DNA of 64,000 nucleotides from DATEBA01 sp035288045 (GTDB lineage: Bacteria; Actinomycetota; UBA4738; HRBIN12), in NCBI GenBank assembly GCA_035288045.1, contig DATEBA010000046.1:1-64000 (forward strand). Reading direction: 5' to 3'. The stretch's first letter is position 1. The number at the start of each line of letters is the position of its first letter. The notes below the pieces were generated by a model, which ran no database searches, was not told the DNA's origin, and saw only the letters and a list, made by a program, of their open reading frames with translations. Made by a program: the position numbers and the translations under genes. Of this stretch, positions 24,466-32,637 are shown piece after piece.

Positions 24466-26484
24466 TCAGCCCTCCAGGCGCCTCAGGAACTCCTCCTCGT
24501 CGACGATCTCCACGCCGACCTGCAGGGCCCTTTCGTACTTCGAGCCCGGGTTCTCGCCGGCAACCACGAAGTCGGTGTTCTTCGACACTGACGACGCCAC
24601 TCGGGCGCCTGCCTCCTGCGCCCGCCGCGTCGCCTCGTCGCGGCTCATCGCCTTCATCCCGCCCGTGAGCACGATGGTCTTTCCCGACAGCGCGCCACCC
24701 GCAGTCACCTTCGCGGGCTCGTCCGCCATGCGGACGCCCGCCTCACGGAGCCTCTGGACGAGTGAGCGGTTCACATCGTCCTGGAACCAGACGTGCACGC
24801 TCTGCGCGATCTCGGGGCCGATCTCCTCGACGGCGTCTATCTCCTCGACCGACGCCGCGGCGATCGCGTCGATCGAGCCGAAGGCCCGAGCGAGCACCTG
24901 CGCCACGTGGGAGCCCACGTGGCGGATGTTGAGGCCGACGAGCAGCCGCCAGATCGGCCGGTCCTTCGAAGCCCCGATCGCCCCCAGCAGGTTCCCGACC
25001 GACCTCTCCTTGAACCCGGGAAGCTCGACCAACTGATCGGCGGTCAGCGTGTAGATGTCTGCGGGGTCGTTCACCCAACCCTTGTCTCGCAGCAGGATCC
25101 CCGTCTTGTAGCCGAGGTGTTCGATGTCCATCGCCCCGCGCGCGGCGAAATGGACCAGCCACTCCTCCTGCTGCATCGGGCAGCCTCGTTTGTTCGGGCA
25201 CCGATGATCCGCCTCGCCTTCGGCACGCACGAGCTCCGTGCCGCACGCGGGGCATCGCTTCGGCATCCTCCAGCGCCGCGCGCTCTTCGGCCGCTTCGAC
25301 ACGACGGGCCCGACCACCTCGGGGATCACATCCCCCGCCCGCCGCACCACCACGGTGTCGCCGTCCCGGACGTCCTTGCGGCGCACCTCGTCCTCGTTGT
25401 GCAGCGTAGCGGTCGTCACCGTCACGCCGCCCACGAACACCGGCTCGAGCCAGGCGAAGGGCGTCACCTTCCCGGTCCTGCCGACGTGCACCTCGATCCT
25501 GCGGAGACGCGTCGTGCGCTCCTCCGGCGGGAACTTGAACGCGATCGCCCAGCGCGGAGCGTGGCTCGTCGCTCCGAGCTCCTCCTGGTCGGCGATCAGG
25601 TCGACCTTCACGGCCACCCCGTCGATCTCCCAGTCGACGCTGTGGCGCCGCTCCCGCCACCTCTCCGTGTAGTCGAGAACGCCGTTCGAGTCCTCGAAGA
25701 CCTCGGTGGTCGGGGCGACCGGCAGCCCGGCCTCGGGGCACCACTCCAGGAACTCCGAGTGCGACCGGAACCGGACCCCGTCTGCGTAGCCGAAGCTGTG
25801 GCAGAAGAAGGACAGCGGCCGAGACGCGGTCACCCTCGGGTCCTTCTGGCGGAGGCTCCCGGCGGCCGCGTTCCGCGGGTTTGCGAAAGGCCGTTGTCCC
25901 GCGCGCGTGAGCTCCTCATTCAACCGCTCGAACGCCTTGACGGGCAGATATATCTCGCCGCGGACCTCCAGCAGCTTCGGCGGCTCCTTCGTCCACAGGC
26001 GCTGGGGGATGGACCGCACCGTGCGGACGTTCGACGTTATGTCCTCGCCAACGGAACCGTCGCCGCGAGTGGCGCCCTGCACGTACACCCCGTCCTCGTA
26101 GGTGAGAGCGACCGCGACGCCGTCGATCTTCAGCTCGCAGGCGTAGTTCGCGCCTGCGCCCAGCGTCTTTTCGACGCGCGCGAACCACGCCTCGAGCTCC
26201 TCAGCGGAGAAGGCGTTGTCGAGCGAAAGCATCTGCGCGCGGTGCTCGATTGGGGCGAACAGGTCCGCGGGTACGGCCCCCACCCGCTGGGTCGGACTGT
26301 CGGGGGTGATGAGCTCGGGGAACCGCTCCTCGAGCGTGGCGAGCTCCCGGACGAGCTCGTCGTAGTCCGCATCGGCGATCTCCGGCTCGTCGAGGACGTG
26401 GTAGCGGTACGAGTGATGATTGATCAGCTCGCGGAGCTCCTCGACGCGGACCTTGGCCTCCGCGCGCTCGCGCTGGCCGGCCAT
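24466..26484 (-). CDS. ligA: NAD-dependent DNA ligase
   Basis: Seals nicks in replication and repair using NAD. The 672-residue protein has the full set of domains: Ia domain (HHSYRYHVLDEPEI...DYDELVREL), adenylation domain with nucleophile Lys119 in CELKIDG, OB fold (GRTGKVTPFAWLEPV), a four-cysteine zinc finger (CPACG ... CPNKRGCP), helix-hairpin-helix repeats, and a C-terminal BRCT domain (GKTIVLTGG from about residue 595). ATG 26484 is placed where conservation begins; the frame continues upstream only as antisense-like sequence. It lies 2 bp downstream of the UPF0280 gene, so both are co-transcribed. Confidence 0.95.
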   Translation of the reverse strand: MAGQRERAEAKVRVEELRELINHHSYRYHVLDEPEIADADYDELVRELATLEERFPELITPDSPTQRVGAVPADLFAPIEHRAQMLSLDNAFSAEELEAWFARVEKTLGAGANYACELKIDGVAVALTYEDGVYVQGATRGDGSVGEDITSNVRTVRSIPQRLWTKEPPKLLEVRGEIYLPVKAFERLNEELTRAGQRPFANPRNAAAGSLRQKDPRVTASRPLSFFCHSFGYADGVRFRSHSEFLEWCPEAGLPVAPTTEVFEDSNGVLDYTERWRERRHSVDWEIDGVAVKVDLIADQEELGATSHAPRWAIAFKFPPEERTTRLRRIEVHVGRTGKVTPFAWLEPVFVGGVTVTTATLHNEDEVRRKDVRDGDTVVVRRAGDVIPEVVGPVVSKRPKSARRWRMPKRCPACGTELVRAEGEADHRCPNKRGCPMQQEEWLVHFAARGAMDIEHLGYKTGILLRDKGWVNDPADIYTLTADQLVELPGFKERSVGNLLGAIGASKDRPIWRLLVGLNIRHVGSHVAQVLARAFGSIDAIAAASVEEIDAVEEIGPEIAQSVHVWFQDDVNRSLVQRLREAGVRMADEPAKVTAGGALSGKTIVLTGGMKAMSRDEATRRAQEAGARVASSVSKNTDFVVAGENPGSKYERALQVGVEIVDEEEFLRRLEG

Positions 26485-26486
26485 CC

Positions 26487-27164
26487 CTACGCTGCTATCT
26501 CCACGCCGCCGGCCACGCCGATCCGCTCGCCCGACACCACCAGCCCTCCCAGCACGCCCGGCACCTTCTGCAGGTACGCGAGCGCGGAGCGAAACCCGTC
26601 GGGCTTGGGCAGGAGCGCCTGGAGCCCGGCCGTCGCGGCCTCGGCGAGCATCGTCGAGGTAGCGAGGACCGCCCATCCGTCGGCGCCCGGGGCTCGGCGG
26701 GCGCCCAGCGTGGTCGCCACACCCACGCCCTCCCGCCGGGGGTCGACCACGATGGACAGCGGCGACCCGCTGTCCGGCCGGTGCACCGTGAGCTTCATGC
26801 GCTTCCTCGTGACGATGAAGAAGGAGCCGTCGACCGCAACCGTGAGCTCGGGGACCTGGGTGGCCAGGAACCTGCCGACCAGGTCGGCCAGGGCTCCCTT
26901 CACCGTGAACGTCGGGCCCACCCCGGCCGCGGCGGCCGAGCCGACCATCTCACGCACTATGTCCGGCGCGCCCTGCGGGACTTGAAGGACGCTCTTGCTC
27001 GTTCGGAACTCCGGATGCTGGAGCGACCACGACTGGATCTGCTCCCAGAACGAGAGCGCGGCCGCGCGGGACTCCTCCTCCAGGTCGGGAGACACGGTGA
27101 TCCGAAGGAGCACGTCGTGCACCTGCACGTCGAAGCTCCGGGGCTTGCGCTTGAGCAGCCGCAC
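26487..27164 (-). CDS. UPF0280/ApbE-like protein
   Basis: A 225-residue protein that I match to UPF0280, a family with an ApbE (FMN transferase)-like fold, on the strength of the central block with PDIVREMVGSAAAAGVGP followed by VKGALADLVG, and the downstream glycine-rich segments that resemble ApbE nucleotide-binding turns. No membrane segments or signal are present, so it is cytoplasmic. GTG start with GGGAGGT about 4 nt upstream. It precedes ligA by 2 bp, an association without obvious biochemical logic. The family assignment is from pattern memory; function unknown. Confidence 0.6.
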   Translation of the reverse strand: MRLLKRKPRSFDVQVHDVLLRITVSPDLEEESRAAALSFWEQIQSWSLQHPEFRTSKSVLQVPQGAPDIVREMVGSAAAAGVGPTFTVKGALADLVGRFLATQVPELTVAVDGSFFIVTRKRMKLTVHRPDSGSPLSIVVDPRREGVGVATTLGARRAPGADGWAVLATSTMLAEAATAGLQALLPKPDGFRSALAYLQKVPGVLGGLVVSGERIGVAGGVEIAA

Positions 27165-27195
27165 GCGACCTCCCTTCGGGCGTCCCGATGATAGC

Positions 27196-27229
27196 GGAGC
27201 CCCACCGGCCTCCCGGCCGGCGGGGCTCC
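27196..27229 (-). terminator. 15-bp stem hairpin after NTF2-like gene
   Basis: GGAGCCCC-A-CCGGCC, loop TCCC, and the complementary arm form a 15-bp stem with one A/C mismatch, 20 bp after the stop of the gene at 27249-27644 and before UPF0280. It has no T-tract, as is common in GC-rich actinobacteria. Its GGAGCCCC arm recurs in the hairpins at 31193 and 40684. Confidence 0.6.
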
Positions 27230-27248
27230 GGGGCCGCGCCTCGGGCGT

Positions 27249-27644
27249 CTAGCTGCCGAAGAGGGCGTCGATCCCCTCTTGATTCTCGTTGTATCCCCAG
27301 AACTCGGTCGCTTGCCCTCCGGACACGTGGTAGACCTGCACTGACCGCGACCGTGCAGAGCCGTCTGGGCCCTCCGCCCCGAGGGTGACGAGTGCGACGA
27401 CGTGCTCGTCGTTGCCGACGATGTCGTGGATCTCCTCCATCGAGACCTTCAGGCCGGCCTCCGCGATCTGCTGGAACCGAGCCATGATCGCGTCGCGTCC
27501 GCGGAAGTCTCCCGAGAACCGGTTCTTCCCCGGTATGTGCCACACGGCGTCCTCGGCGATCATCGACGCCAGCGTTTGAACGTCGCCCTTCATGAACGCC
27601 TCGAGCGCCTTTCGGGTCGCCTCCACGTTCGGATGCTCGGCCAT
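27249..27644 (-). CDS. SnoaL-like/NTF2-fold protein
   Basis: Small cytoplasmic protein of 131 residues with the SnoaL/ketosteroid-isomerase-like NTF2 cone fold: helical start (ATRKALEAFMKGDVQTLASM), then IAEDAVWHIPGKNRFSGDFRGRD and alternating beta strands ending ATEFWGYNENQEGIDALFG. Members include isomerases, cyclases and many ligand-binding proteins of unknown role. AGGAGGGGGG precedes the ATG. It is a single-gene unit bracketed by a strong hairpin downstream. No specific substrate can be assigned. Confidence 0.82.
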   Translation of the reverse strand: MAEHPNVEATRKALEAFMKGDVQTLASMIAEDAVWHIPGKNRFSGDFRGRDAIMARFQQIAEAGLKVSMEEIHDIVGNDEHVVALVTLGAEGPDGSARSRSVQVYHVSGGQATEFWGYNENQEGIDALFGS

Positions 27645-27706
27645 ATCCCCCCTCCTTCAGACCGATTGGCAGGAGGCTATCCCGACACGGGTCAGACGGG
27701 CAAATC

Positions 27707-28783
27707 TCAGCGAAGGGCCTCGACGATGCGCCCGCCGCCGAGCAGCTCGTCGTCGCGGTAGAAGACCACGCTCTGCCCCGGCGCGACCGCGCGCTGCGGC
27801 GACCTGAACTCGACCCGCGCGCTTTCGCCGTCGGGCTCGACCACGGCAGGGACGTCATCGCCTCGGTACCGGATCCTCACGCTGCACTCGCACGGCCCGC
27901 CGTCGGGCGGCCGCCCGGCTACCCACGTCACGCGATCGGCCAGCAGCCCGCGGCGCGCGAGCAGCCGCTCCGGTCCTACGACCACGCGGTTGGCAGCTTG
28001 ATCGACGTCCACGACGTAGCTCCGCTCACTGGTCGAGACCCCGAGCCCGCGCCGCTGTCCGATCGTGAAGCGGAACGCGCCACGGTGCGTCCCGACCACC
28101 CGCCCCTCCGGGTCGACGACCTCGCCCTCGCGCACCAGGCGCGGGACGAACGCCTCGAGGAAGGCGGCGTGGTCTCCGTCCGGTACGAAGCACACGTCCT
28201 GCGAGTCAGGCTTGCGCGCCACCGGCAGACCGAGGCGCTCGGCGTGCCGGCGCGTCTCCGACTTCGACAGCGAGCCGACGGGGAACAGCGAACGCGCGAG
28301 CTCCTCCTGACCCAGGGTGTGGAGCATGTAGGACTGGTCCTTGGCGGCATCGGCACCCCGGTAGAGGTGCCAACCCCCGGCCGCGTCCCGCTCCGCTCGT
28401 ACGTAATGGCCGGTCGCGACGAGGTCGGCCCCGACCTGCTCCGCACGCTCGAGGAAGGCCCCGAACTTCACGTGCTCGTTGCATCGGACGCAGGGGTTCG
28501 GCGTCCGCCCCGCCTCGTGTTCGGAGAAGAAGTCGTCGAGCACCGTCTCCTCGAACGCGTCGGTCATGTCCACGACCTCGAAGGGGAAGCCGGTGATCCG
28601 CGCGACCTCCCCCGCGTCGGCTCTCGCCCGTGGCCCGCAGCAGCCGTGATCGACGCTCCCACCGGCGAGATGGACGAGCTTCATGTGGCAACCGACGACC
28701 TGGTATCCGCGCTCGTGGAGCAGGCAGGCGGCGACCGAGGAATCCACGCCACCTGACATCGCGACCAGCACCCGGGCGCCCAT
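27707..28783 (-). CDS. mnmA: tRNA 2-thiouridylase MnmA
   Basis: Sulfurates U34 of tRNA(Lys), tRNA(Glu) and tRNA(Gln) using ATP and a persulfide donor. From ATG 28783 it is 358 residues, normal for the family. PP-loop SGGVDSS at the N-terminus, the catalytic cysteine in NPCVRCNEHVKFG and the second cysteine in DSQDVCFVPDGDH are all present; GDHYRGAF-like and YVVDVD segments follow in the C-terminal domains. The ATG is supported by a TAGCCT hexamer 8 nt upstream, which would place the transcript start at or next to the start codon. It is divergent from the pabBC gene. Confidence 0.94.
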   Translation of the reverse strand: MGARVLVAMSGGVDSSVAACLLHERGYQVVGCHMKLVHLAGGSVDHGCCGPRARADAGEVARITGFPFEVVDMTDAFEETVLDDFFSEHEAGRTPNPCVRCNEHVKFGAFLERAEQVGADLVATGHYVRAERDAAGGWHLYRGADAAKDQSYMLHTLGQEELARSLFPVGSLSKSETRRHAERLGLPVARKPDSQDVCFVPDGDHAAFLEAFVPRLVREGEVVDPEGRVVGTHRGAFRFTIGQRRGLGVSTSERSYVVDVDQAANRVVVGPERLLARRGLLADRVTWVAGRPPDGGPCECSVRIRYRGDDVPAVVEPDGESARVEFRSPQRAVAPGQSVVFYRDDELLGGGRIVEALR

Positions 28784-28791
28784 CGCGCCCG

Positions 28792-28797
28792 AGGCTA
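28792..28797 (-). promoter_or_regulatory. -10 box of mnmA
   Basis: TAGCCT on the minus strand 8 nt upstream of ATG 28783, the spacing seen in front of several genes here that appear leaderless. Confidence 0.35.
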
Positions 28798-28871
28798 GCA
28801 CGGCTCCCCGGCCCTGCCGGAAGTGCCCCCTAAGCGCCGACCTGCCACCATGGTCGGGTCATGGAGTCGCG

Positions 28872-30635
28872 GTGATCGAAGCCCGCTTCGACGACCTCAC
28901 GCCCGGTGGCGCCTCGTTCAGGCTCGCTGTCCCGGCCGGCGTGGTCGAGGCGCGGAGACCCGACGAGGTTGTGGGCTGCCTTGAGGCCGCCCGGGCGGCA
29001 GCGGCTCGCGGTCTGTGGGTCGGCGGCTTCGTCGCGTACGAGGCAGCGCCCGGCCTCGACCCCGCACTGGTCGTCCGCACCCGTGAGCCGGGCGACCCGT
29101 TCGAGGCTCTCCCGCTCGCTTGGTTCGCGATCTTCGAACGTCGAGAGCCCGCGACCCTTGCCGAGCCGGACGAGCCGGGACCCGGGCATCCCGCCTGGAG
29201 CCCGTCGGCGTCGCGCGAGGAGTACGGGGCGGCCGTCGGGCGGATCCGGGAACTGATCGCCGAGGGCCAGACGTACCAGGTCAACCACACGATGCGCATG
29301 CGCGCCCGGATCGTCGGCGACGAGCGGGGCCTCTACAGGGACGTGTCTCTCGCGCAGCGCGGCGCGTACTCCGCCTACCTCAACCTGGGTCGCTACAGGG
29401 TGCTCTCGGCGTCGCCGGAGCTGTTCTTCCGGATCGACGGCGACCGGATCGCGACCCGGCCGATGAAGGGAACCAGCCCACGAGGACGGTTCTCGGAGGA
29501 GGACGAGCGCGCCGCGGCCTCGCTGGTCGCGTCATCGAAGGACCGGGCAGAGAACGCGATGATCGTGGACCTCCTCCGCAACGACCTCGGGCGGATCGCC
29601 GTGCCCGGCTCCGTCCGCGTTCCGGAGATGTTCACTCCCGAGCGGTACGAGACCGTGTGGCAGCTGACTTCGACGATCGTCGCGAGGCTCCCTTCAGGGG
29701 TCGGCCTGCCCGAGGTCTTCCGCGCGCTCTTCCCGAGCGGCTCGGTCACCGGGGCGCCGAAGATCCGGACGATGGAGCTCATCGCCGGGCTCGAGGACTC
29801 GCCTCGGGGCGTGTACTGCGGCGCGGTCGGTTTCCTCGCCCCGCCGGGTGCCGACGGGCCTTCCGCGGAGTTCAACGTGGCGATCCGCACCGTCGTTCTG
29901 GATACCGAGGCGGGAACGGCCGAGTACGGCACGGGTGGGGGGATCACCTACGGCTCCGACGCGACCGCCGAGTACGAGGAGGCGCTCACCAAGGCGCGTG
30001 TGCTGGCCTTGCGCCGACCGTCCTTCGAGCTGCTCGAGACCATCAGGCACGACCCCGAAGACGGCTTCCGTCACCGCGACCTGCACCTCACGCGTATGGG
30101 GGCGTCCGCCAGCTACTTCGGCTTCCGCTTCGACGCGCGCTCCGTCCGGGAGACTATGGAGAAGGCGGTGGCCGGGTGGCAGGACGGGCCGGCACGCCTC
30201 CGCGTCACGCTGGCCCGCGACGGAACGCTCGAGGTGAGCCTGTCCCCCGCGCCGCAGGCGCCGATCGGACCGCTGCGGGTGGCGATCGACGACCGGGCGG
30301 TCGACCCCTGGGACGCGCTGCTGTTCCACAAGACGACACGCCGCAAGCTCTACGAGGAGGCACTGGCGCGCCATCCGGACGCCGACGACGTGCTGCTCGT
30401 CAACACGAGGGGCGAGGTGACCGAGTCTACGATCGCCAACGTGGCGGCGAGGCTCGGCGGGAGATGGTGGACCCCGGCGCTCGATTGCGGACTCCTGCCC
30501 GGGACCGGTAGAGCGGAGATGATCGCCGACGGCAGCCTGGCCGAGCGGCGGATCTCCGTAGACGAGCTGCGGGAGGTCGAGGAGATCGCGCTCGTTAGCT
30601 CGGTGCGGGGGTTCCGGCCGGCGGTGCTCGTCTAG
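28872..30635 (+). CDS. pabBC: Aminodeoxychorismate synthase I / aminodeoxychorismate lyase fusion
   Basis: Bifunctional enzyme for p-aminobenzoate (folate) synthesis, 587 residues. Residues about 1-375 are a chorismate-binding PabB domain: YQVNHTMRMRARI, TRPMKGTSPRG, ENAMIVDLLRNDLGR, GSVTGAPKIRTMELI and the EFNVAIRT/GTGGGITYGSD end. Residues about 385-587 are a class IV PLP aminotransferase-like PabC domain with the FHKTTRR lysine and the TESTIANV block. The fusion couples formation and cleavage of aminodeoxychorismate in one chain. The glutaminase partner PabA is not in the window. GTG 28872 is chosen as the last start before the conserved region, with GGAG 8 nt upstream. Confidence 0.9.
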   Translation: MIEARFDDLTPGGASFRLAVPAGVVEARRPDEVVGCLEAARAAAARGLWVGGFVAYEAAPGLDPALVVRTREPGDPFEALPLAWFAIFERREPATLAEPDEPGPGHPAWSPSASREEYGAAVGRIRELIAEGQTYQVNHTMRMRARIVGDERGLYRDVSLAQRGAYSAYLNLGRYRVLSASPELFFRIDGDRIATRPMKGTSPRGRFSEEDERAAASLVASSKDRAENAMIVDLLRNDLGRIAVPGSVRVPEMFTPERYETVWQLTSTIVARLPSGVGLPEVFRALFPSGSVTGAPKIRTMELIAGLEDSPRGVYCGAVGFLAPPGADGPSAEFNVAIRTVVLDTEAGTAEYGTGGGITYGSDATAEYEEALTKARVLALRRPSFELLETIRHDPEDGFRHRDLHLTRMGASASYFGFRFDARSVRETMEKAVAGWQDGPARLRVTLARDGTLEVSLSPAPQAPIGPLRVAIDDRAVDPWDALLFHKTTRRKLYEEALARHPDADDVLLVNTRGEVTESTIANVAARLGGRWWTPALDCGLLPGTGRAEMIADGSLAERRISVDELREVEEIALVSSVRGFRPAVLV

Positions 30636-30814
30636 CTCGCCTCGCCCTCGGCCGGGCGATCGACCGGGAACGCGAAGGGCATCATGCGATCCTCGTCGAG
30701 CGGGCACGCGCAGAGGGGACATCGGGGCGGGTCCTCGTACACGAGCACGACGCGCTCGCAGTACGGGCAGCCCGCCTTCCGCATCGAGGGAGGCTCGCGC
30801 AGGTCGTCAGGCAT
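30632..30814 (-). CDS. Small zinc-ribbon protein
   Basis: Sixty residues with a single four-cysteine zinc knuckle: Cys16-x2-Cys19 and Cys32-x2-Cys35, in AGCPYCERVVLVYEDPPRC followed by PLCACPL. This is the layout of miniature zinc ribbons found beside or inside nucleic-acid-binding proteins, but I do not recognise a named family. The stop overlaps the pabBC stop by 4 bases tail to tail. ATG 30814 is used because upstream codons encode unconserved-looking residues. Reality of the gene rests on the cysteine pattern, so confidence is moderate. Confidence 0.5.
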   Translation of the reverse strand: MPDDLREPPSMRKAGCPYCERVVLVYEDPPRCPLCACPLDEDRMMPFAFPVDRPAEGEAS

Positions 30815-30962
30815 CCGGTTCGTACGCTCCGGGGGGAGCGGTCGTTTGGATTGTCGGTACGGACACCCCGGAGCTTTACGAAGGCCTGGCACGAGCTACG
30901 TACGTAGTTCCGATGCGGGGCAGGCCTTCTGAGGAGTGCTACGTGACCGCCGGTCGACTCCG

Positions 30963-31163
30963 CTACGCGGCGCGGCGCTTGCGCTTGCCTCGCGGGACGT
31001 ACGCGTGCACCGGTTCGTGCTGCCAGCAGTACTGCCACTTGTTGTACCGGGAGAGCTTCGTCCCACAGCCGGGGGCCGCGCACACTCGTCCCGACGGGTA
31101 TGTCCGGTTGGGCCTGGGGAGCGCCGCCACGCGAGCGCCCCGGTATCCGGTGTCCTGGGCCAC
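30963..31163 (-). CDS. Small Cys4/His-type putative zinc-binding protein
   Basis: Sixty-six residues, very basic at both ends (PRPNRTYPSGR near the start, PRGKRKRRAA at the C-terminus). A metal site is suggested by Cys28-x4-Cys33 and Cys46-x2-His49 in VCAAPGCGTKLSRYNKWQYC followed by WQHEP. I believe similar short proteins occur across actinobacteria, with a conserved PGCGT.LS.YN...YC core, but no function is known to me. GTG start with GGGAGGGAG about 4 nt upstream. The charge suggests nucleic-acid contact. A hairpin at 31193 separates it from the GNAT gene upstream. Confidence 0.6.
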   Translation of the reverse strand: MAQDTGYRGARVAALPRPNRTYPSGRVCAAPGCGTKLSRYNKWQYCWQHEPVHAYVPRGKRKRRAA

Positions 31164-31192
31164 GCTGCTCCCTCCCTTCAGCGCGCTCGGGC

Positions 31193-31208
31193 GGCTCCCT
31201 CAGGAGCC
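31193..31208 (-). terminator. Hairpin after GNAT gene
   Basis: GGCTCC-CTCA-GGAGCC, a perfect 6-bp stem with a 4-nt loop, lies 36 bp after the GNAT stop. Near-identical sequence forms the hairpin at the end of the atp operon. Confidence 0.5.
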
Positions 31209-31243
31209 CCTCGTGCCCTATTCGAACCGGGAGGGATGCCGGT

Positions 31244-31744
31244 TCATTCCCGCGGCCCCTCGTCGGAGTCGAGCCGCGCGACGAGCGCGTCGGTCGCCGA
31301 GGTGAGCTGGACCACCCGGGGCGTGAAGCCCAGTCGCTCCCAAAACTCCATGGCGCCCCGGTTGGGGGCGAAGGTCTTTAGCTCGACCCACGTGATCTCG
31401 TGCTCGGTAGCGAACCGGGCGGCCTCTCGGACCAGCTCGCGCCCGACGCCCTTGCCCCGGTAGCCTCCCCGGACAACCACTCCGGAGATCTCGAGGGCCC
31501 GTTCATCTGAGAAGCGGGACGGGACCCTGACCTCCCCGTAGGCCATGCCGACCACCTCGCCCTCGTCCTCGGCTACCAGGACGACGGCGTCTCCCCGAGC
31601 CGCCATCGCGGCGCGGTACTTCTCTCCCACCTCGTCGTAGAAGCCCGGCCGCGGGGTGAACACGCGCCAGTCCCGCTGCATGCGTTCGAGCTCCTGGAAA
31701 AGCACCACGAGGGCCGGGAGGTCCTCGGGGGTCGCCTGCCTCAC
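31244..31744 (-). CDS. GNAT-family N-acetyltransferase
   Basis: Acetyl-CoA-dependent N-acetyltransferase of 166 residues. The acetyl-CoA-binding motif is RGGYRGKGVGRELVREA (Q/RxxGxG/A type), followed by NRGAMEFWERLGF, the usual motif B. GTG 31744 is preferred to the GTG two codons upstream because GAGG then lies 8 nt away and the protein opens VRQATPEDL, typical of this family. It starts 10 bp after the enoyl-CoA hydratase stop, so both are co-transcribed. Substrate unknown. Confidence 0.85.
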   Translation of the reverse strand: MRQATPEDLPALVVLFQELERMQRDWRVFTPRPGFYDEVGEKYRAAMAARGDAVVLVAEDEGEVVGMAYGEVRVPSRFSDERALEISGVVVRGGYRGKGVGRELVREAARFATEHEITWVELKTFAPNRGAMEFWERLGFTPRVVQLTSATDALVARLDSDEGPRE

Positions 31745-31754
31745 CTTCACGTCC

Positions 31755-32528
31755 TCACCTGCCTTCGAACCTCGGCTCCCGCTTCTCGACGAAGGCGCGC
31801 ATCCCCTCTTCCTGATCGTAGGTCGCGAACAGCTCGCAGAAGGCGTCGCGCTCGAACCGCAGCCCCGCCGCCGCGTCGCCTGCCAGGGCGACCTGAAGAG
31901 CGCGCTTGGCGGCCGCGAGCGCGCGCCTCGGACCCGAAGCGTACCGCCGGGCGTCGGCCACGGCGGTAGGGTAAACGTCCTCGGGGGCAACGACCCGATC
32001 GAACAGGCCGACCTCGCTCGCCTCAGCGGCCTCCAGGTGCCGCCCGGAGTAGACGATGTCCTTGGCCCGCGAGAGCCCAACAAGTCGCGGCAGGCGCTGC
32101 GTCCCGCCGGCGCCGGGGATCACGCCGAGCTTGATCTCGGGCTCCCCGATCCTGGCGTCCGCGGCCGCGTAGCGGAGGTCGCAGGCCAGCGCGACCTCGC
32201 ACCCACCGCCCAGCGCGTACCCGTTGACCGCCGCGATCGTCACCTTCGGCAGGGCCTCGAGCGCCTCGCAGGCATCACCCAGCGCCGAGACGTCCGGCCG
32301 GATCTCATCCGGGCCGTAGCCGACCATCGCCTTGATATCGGCGCCGGCGGCGAAGATCTTCGGACCCCCCCAGACGACGAGGGCACCCACGTCGTCGCGG
32401 TCGGCGGCCTCCGCTATCGCGGCCGCGAGCTCCTCCGACATCCGGCGGCCGATGGCGTTGGCCGGCGGACGATCCAGGCGGACGGTGGCGACGCTCTCCT
32501 CCACCTCGAGCCGGACGAAGTCTCCCAC
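31755..32528 (-). CDS. Enoyl-CoA hydratase/isomerase
   Basis: Crotonase-fold protein of 257 residues that hydrates trans-2-enoyl-CoA in beta-oxidation. The oxyanion-hole segments FAAGADIKAM and LGGGCEVALACDLR and the catalytic glutamate region PEIKLGVIPGAGGTQRLPRLVG are complete, favouring a true hydratase. GTG 32528 follows AGAGGAGG. A GATAGT hexamer at 32548-32553 on the same strand may be the -10 box, and a perfect 14-bp tandem repeat lies directly upstream of it (32557-32584). It could serve the acyl-CoA dehydrogenase pathway encoded at 8-14 kb, but it is not in that operon. Confidence 0.92.
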   Translation of the reverse strand: MGDFVRLEVEESVATVRLDRPPANAIGRRMSEELAAAIAEAADRDDVGALVVWGGPKIFAAGADIKAMVGYGPDEIRPDVSALGDACEALEALPKVTIAAVNGYALGGGCEVALACDLRYAAADARIGEPEIKLGVIPGAGGTQRLPRLVGLSRAKDIVYSGRHLEAAEASEVGLFDRVVAPEDVYPTAVADARRYASGPRRALAAAKRALQVALAGDAAAGLRFERDAFCELFATYDQEEGMRAFVEKREPRFEGR

Positions 32529-32556
32529 GCGCCTCCTCTCGCGACGCACTATCTTT

Positions 32557-32584
32557 CCAGAACCCCGGCGCCAGAACCCCGGCG
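32557..32584. repeat. 14-bp perfect tandem repeat
   Basis: CCAGAACCCCGGCG occurs twice head to tail with no spacer, in the divergent region between the enoyl-CoA hydratase gene and the Fur-family gene, just upstream of the hydratase -10 box. It may be a paired activator site or a simple slippage duplication. Confidence 0.6.
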
Positions 32585-32605
32585 GCGCGCGGTCGCGTCC
32601 CGCGT

Positions 32606-32631
32606 TTGCACCTGCAACCCTTTGCTACACT
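32606..32631 (+). promoter_or_regulatory. Promoter and candidate operator of Fur-family gene
   Basis: TACACT at 32626-32631 ends 6 nt before GTG 32638, giving a leaderless start. Directly upstream TTGCA-CC-TGCAA (32606-32617) is a perfect inverted repeat, followed by a third TTTGC touching the -10. The same TTGCA/TGCAA half-sites occur in the promoter of the nickel/cobalt permease, so autoregulation plus control of the permease is likely. Confidence 0.55.
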
Positions 32632-32637
32632 CGGCGA

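Noticed and set aside
24793..26985. 730-codon open frame antisense to ligA on the plus strand
   Set aside because: It mirrors a complete, well conserved ligA, has runs of Arg/His/Leu typical of antisense frames in GC-rich DNA, no recognisable domain and no start-site support.
31215..31245. TTCGAA-containing segment resembling a tRNA T-arm
   Set aside because: The flanking 5-bp stems do not pair in either orientation and no cloverleaf can be drawn.
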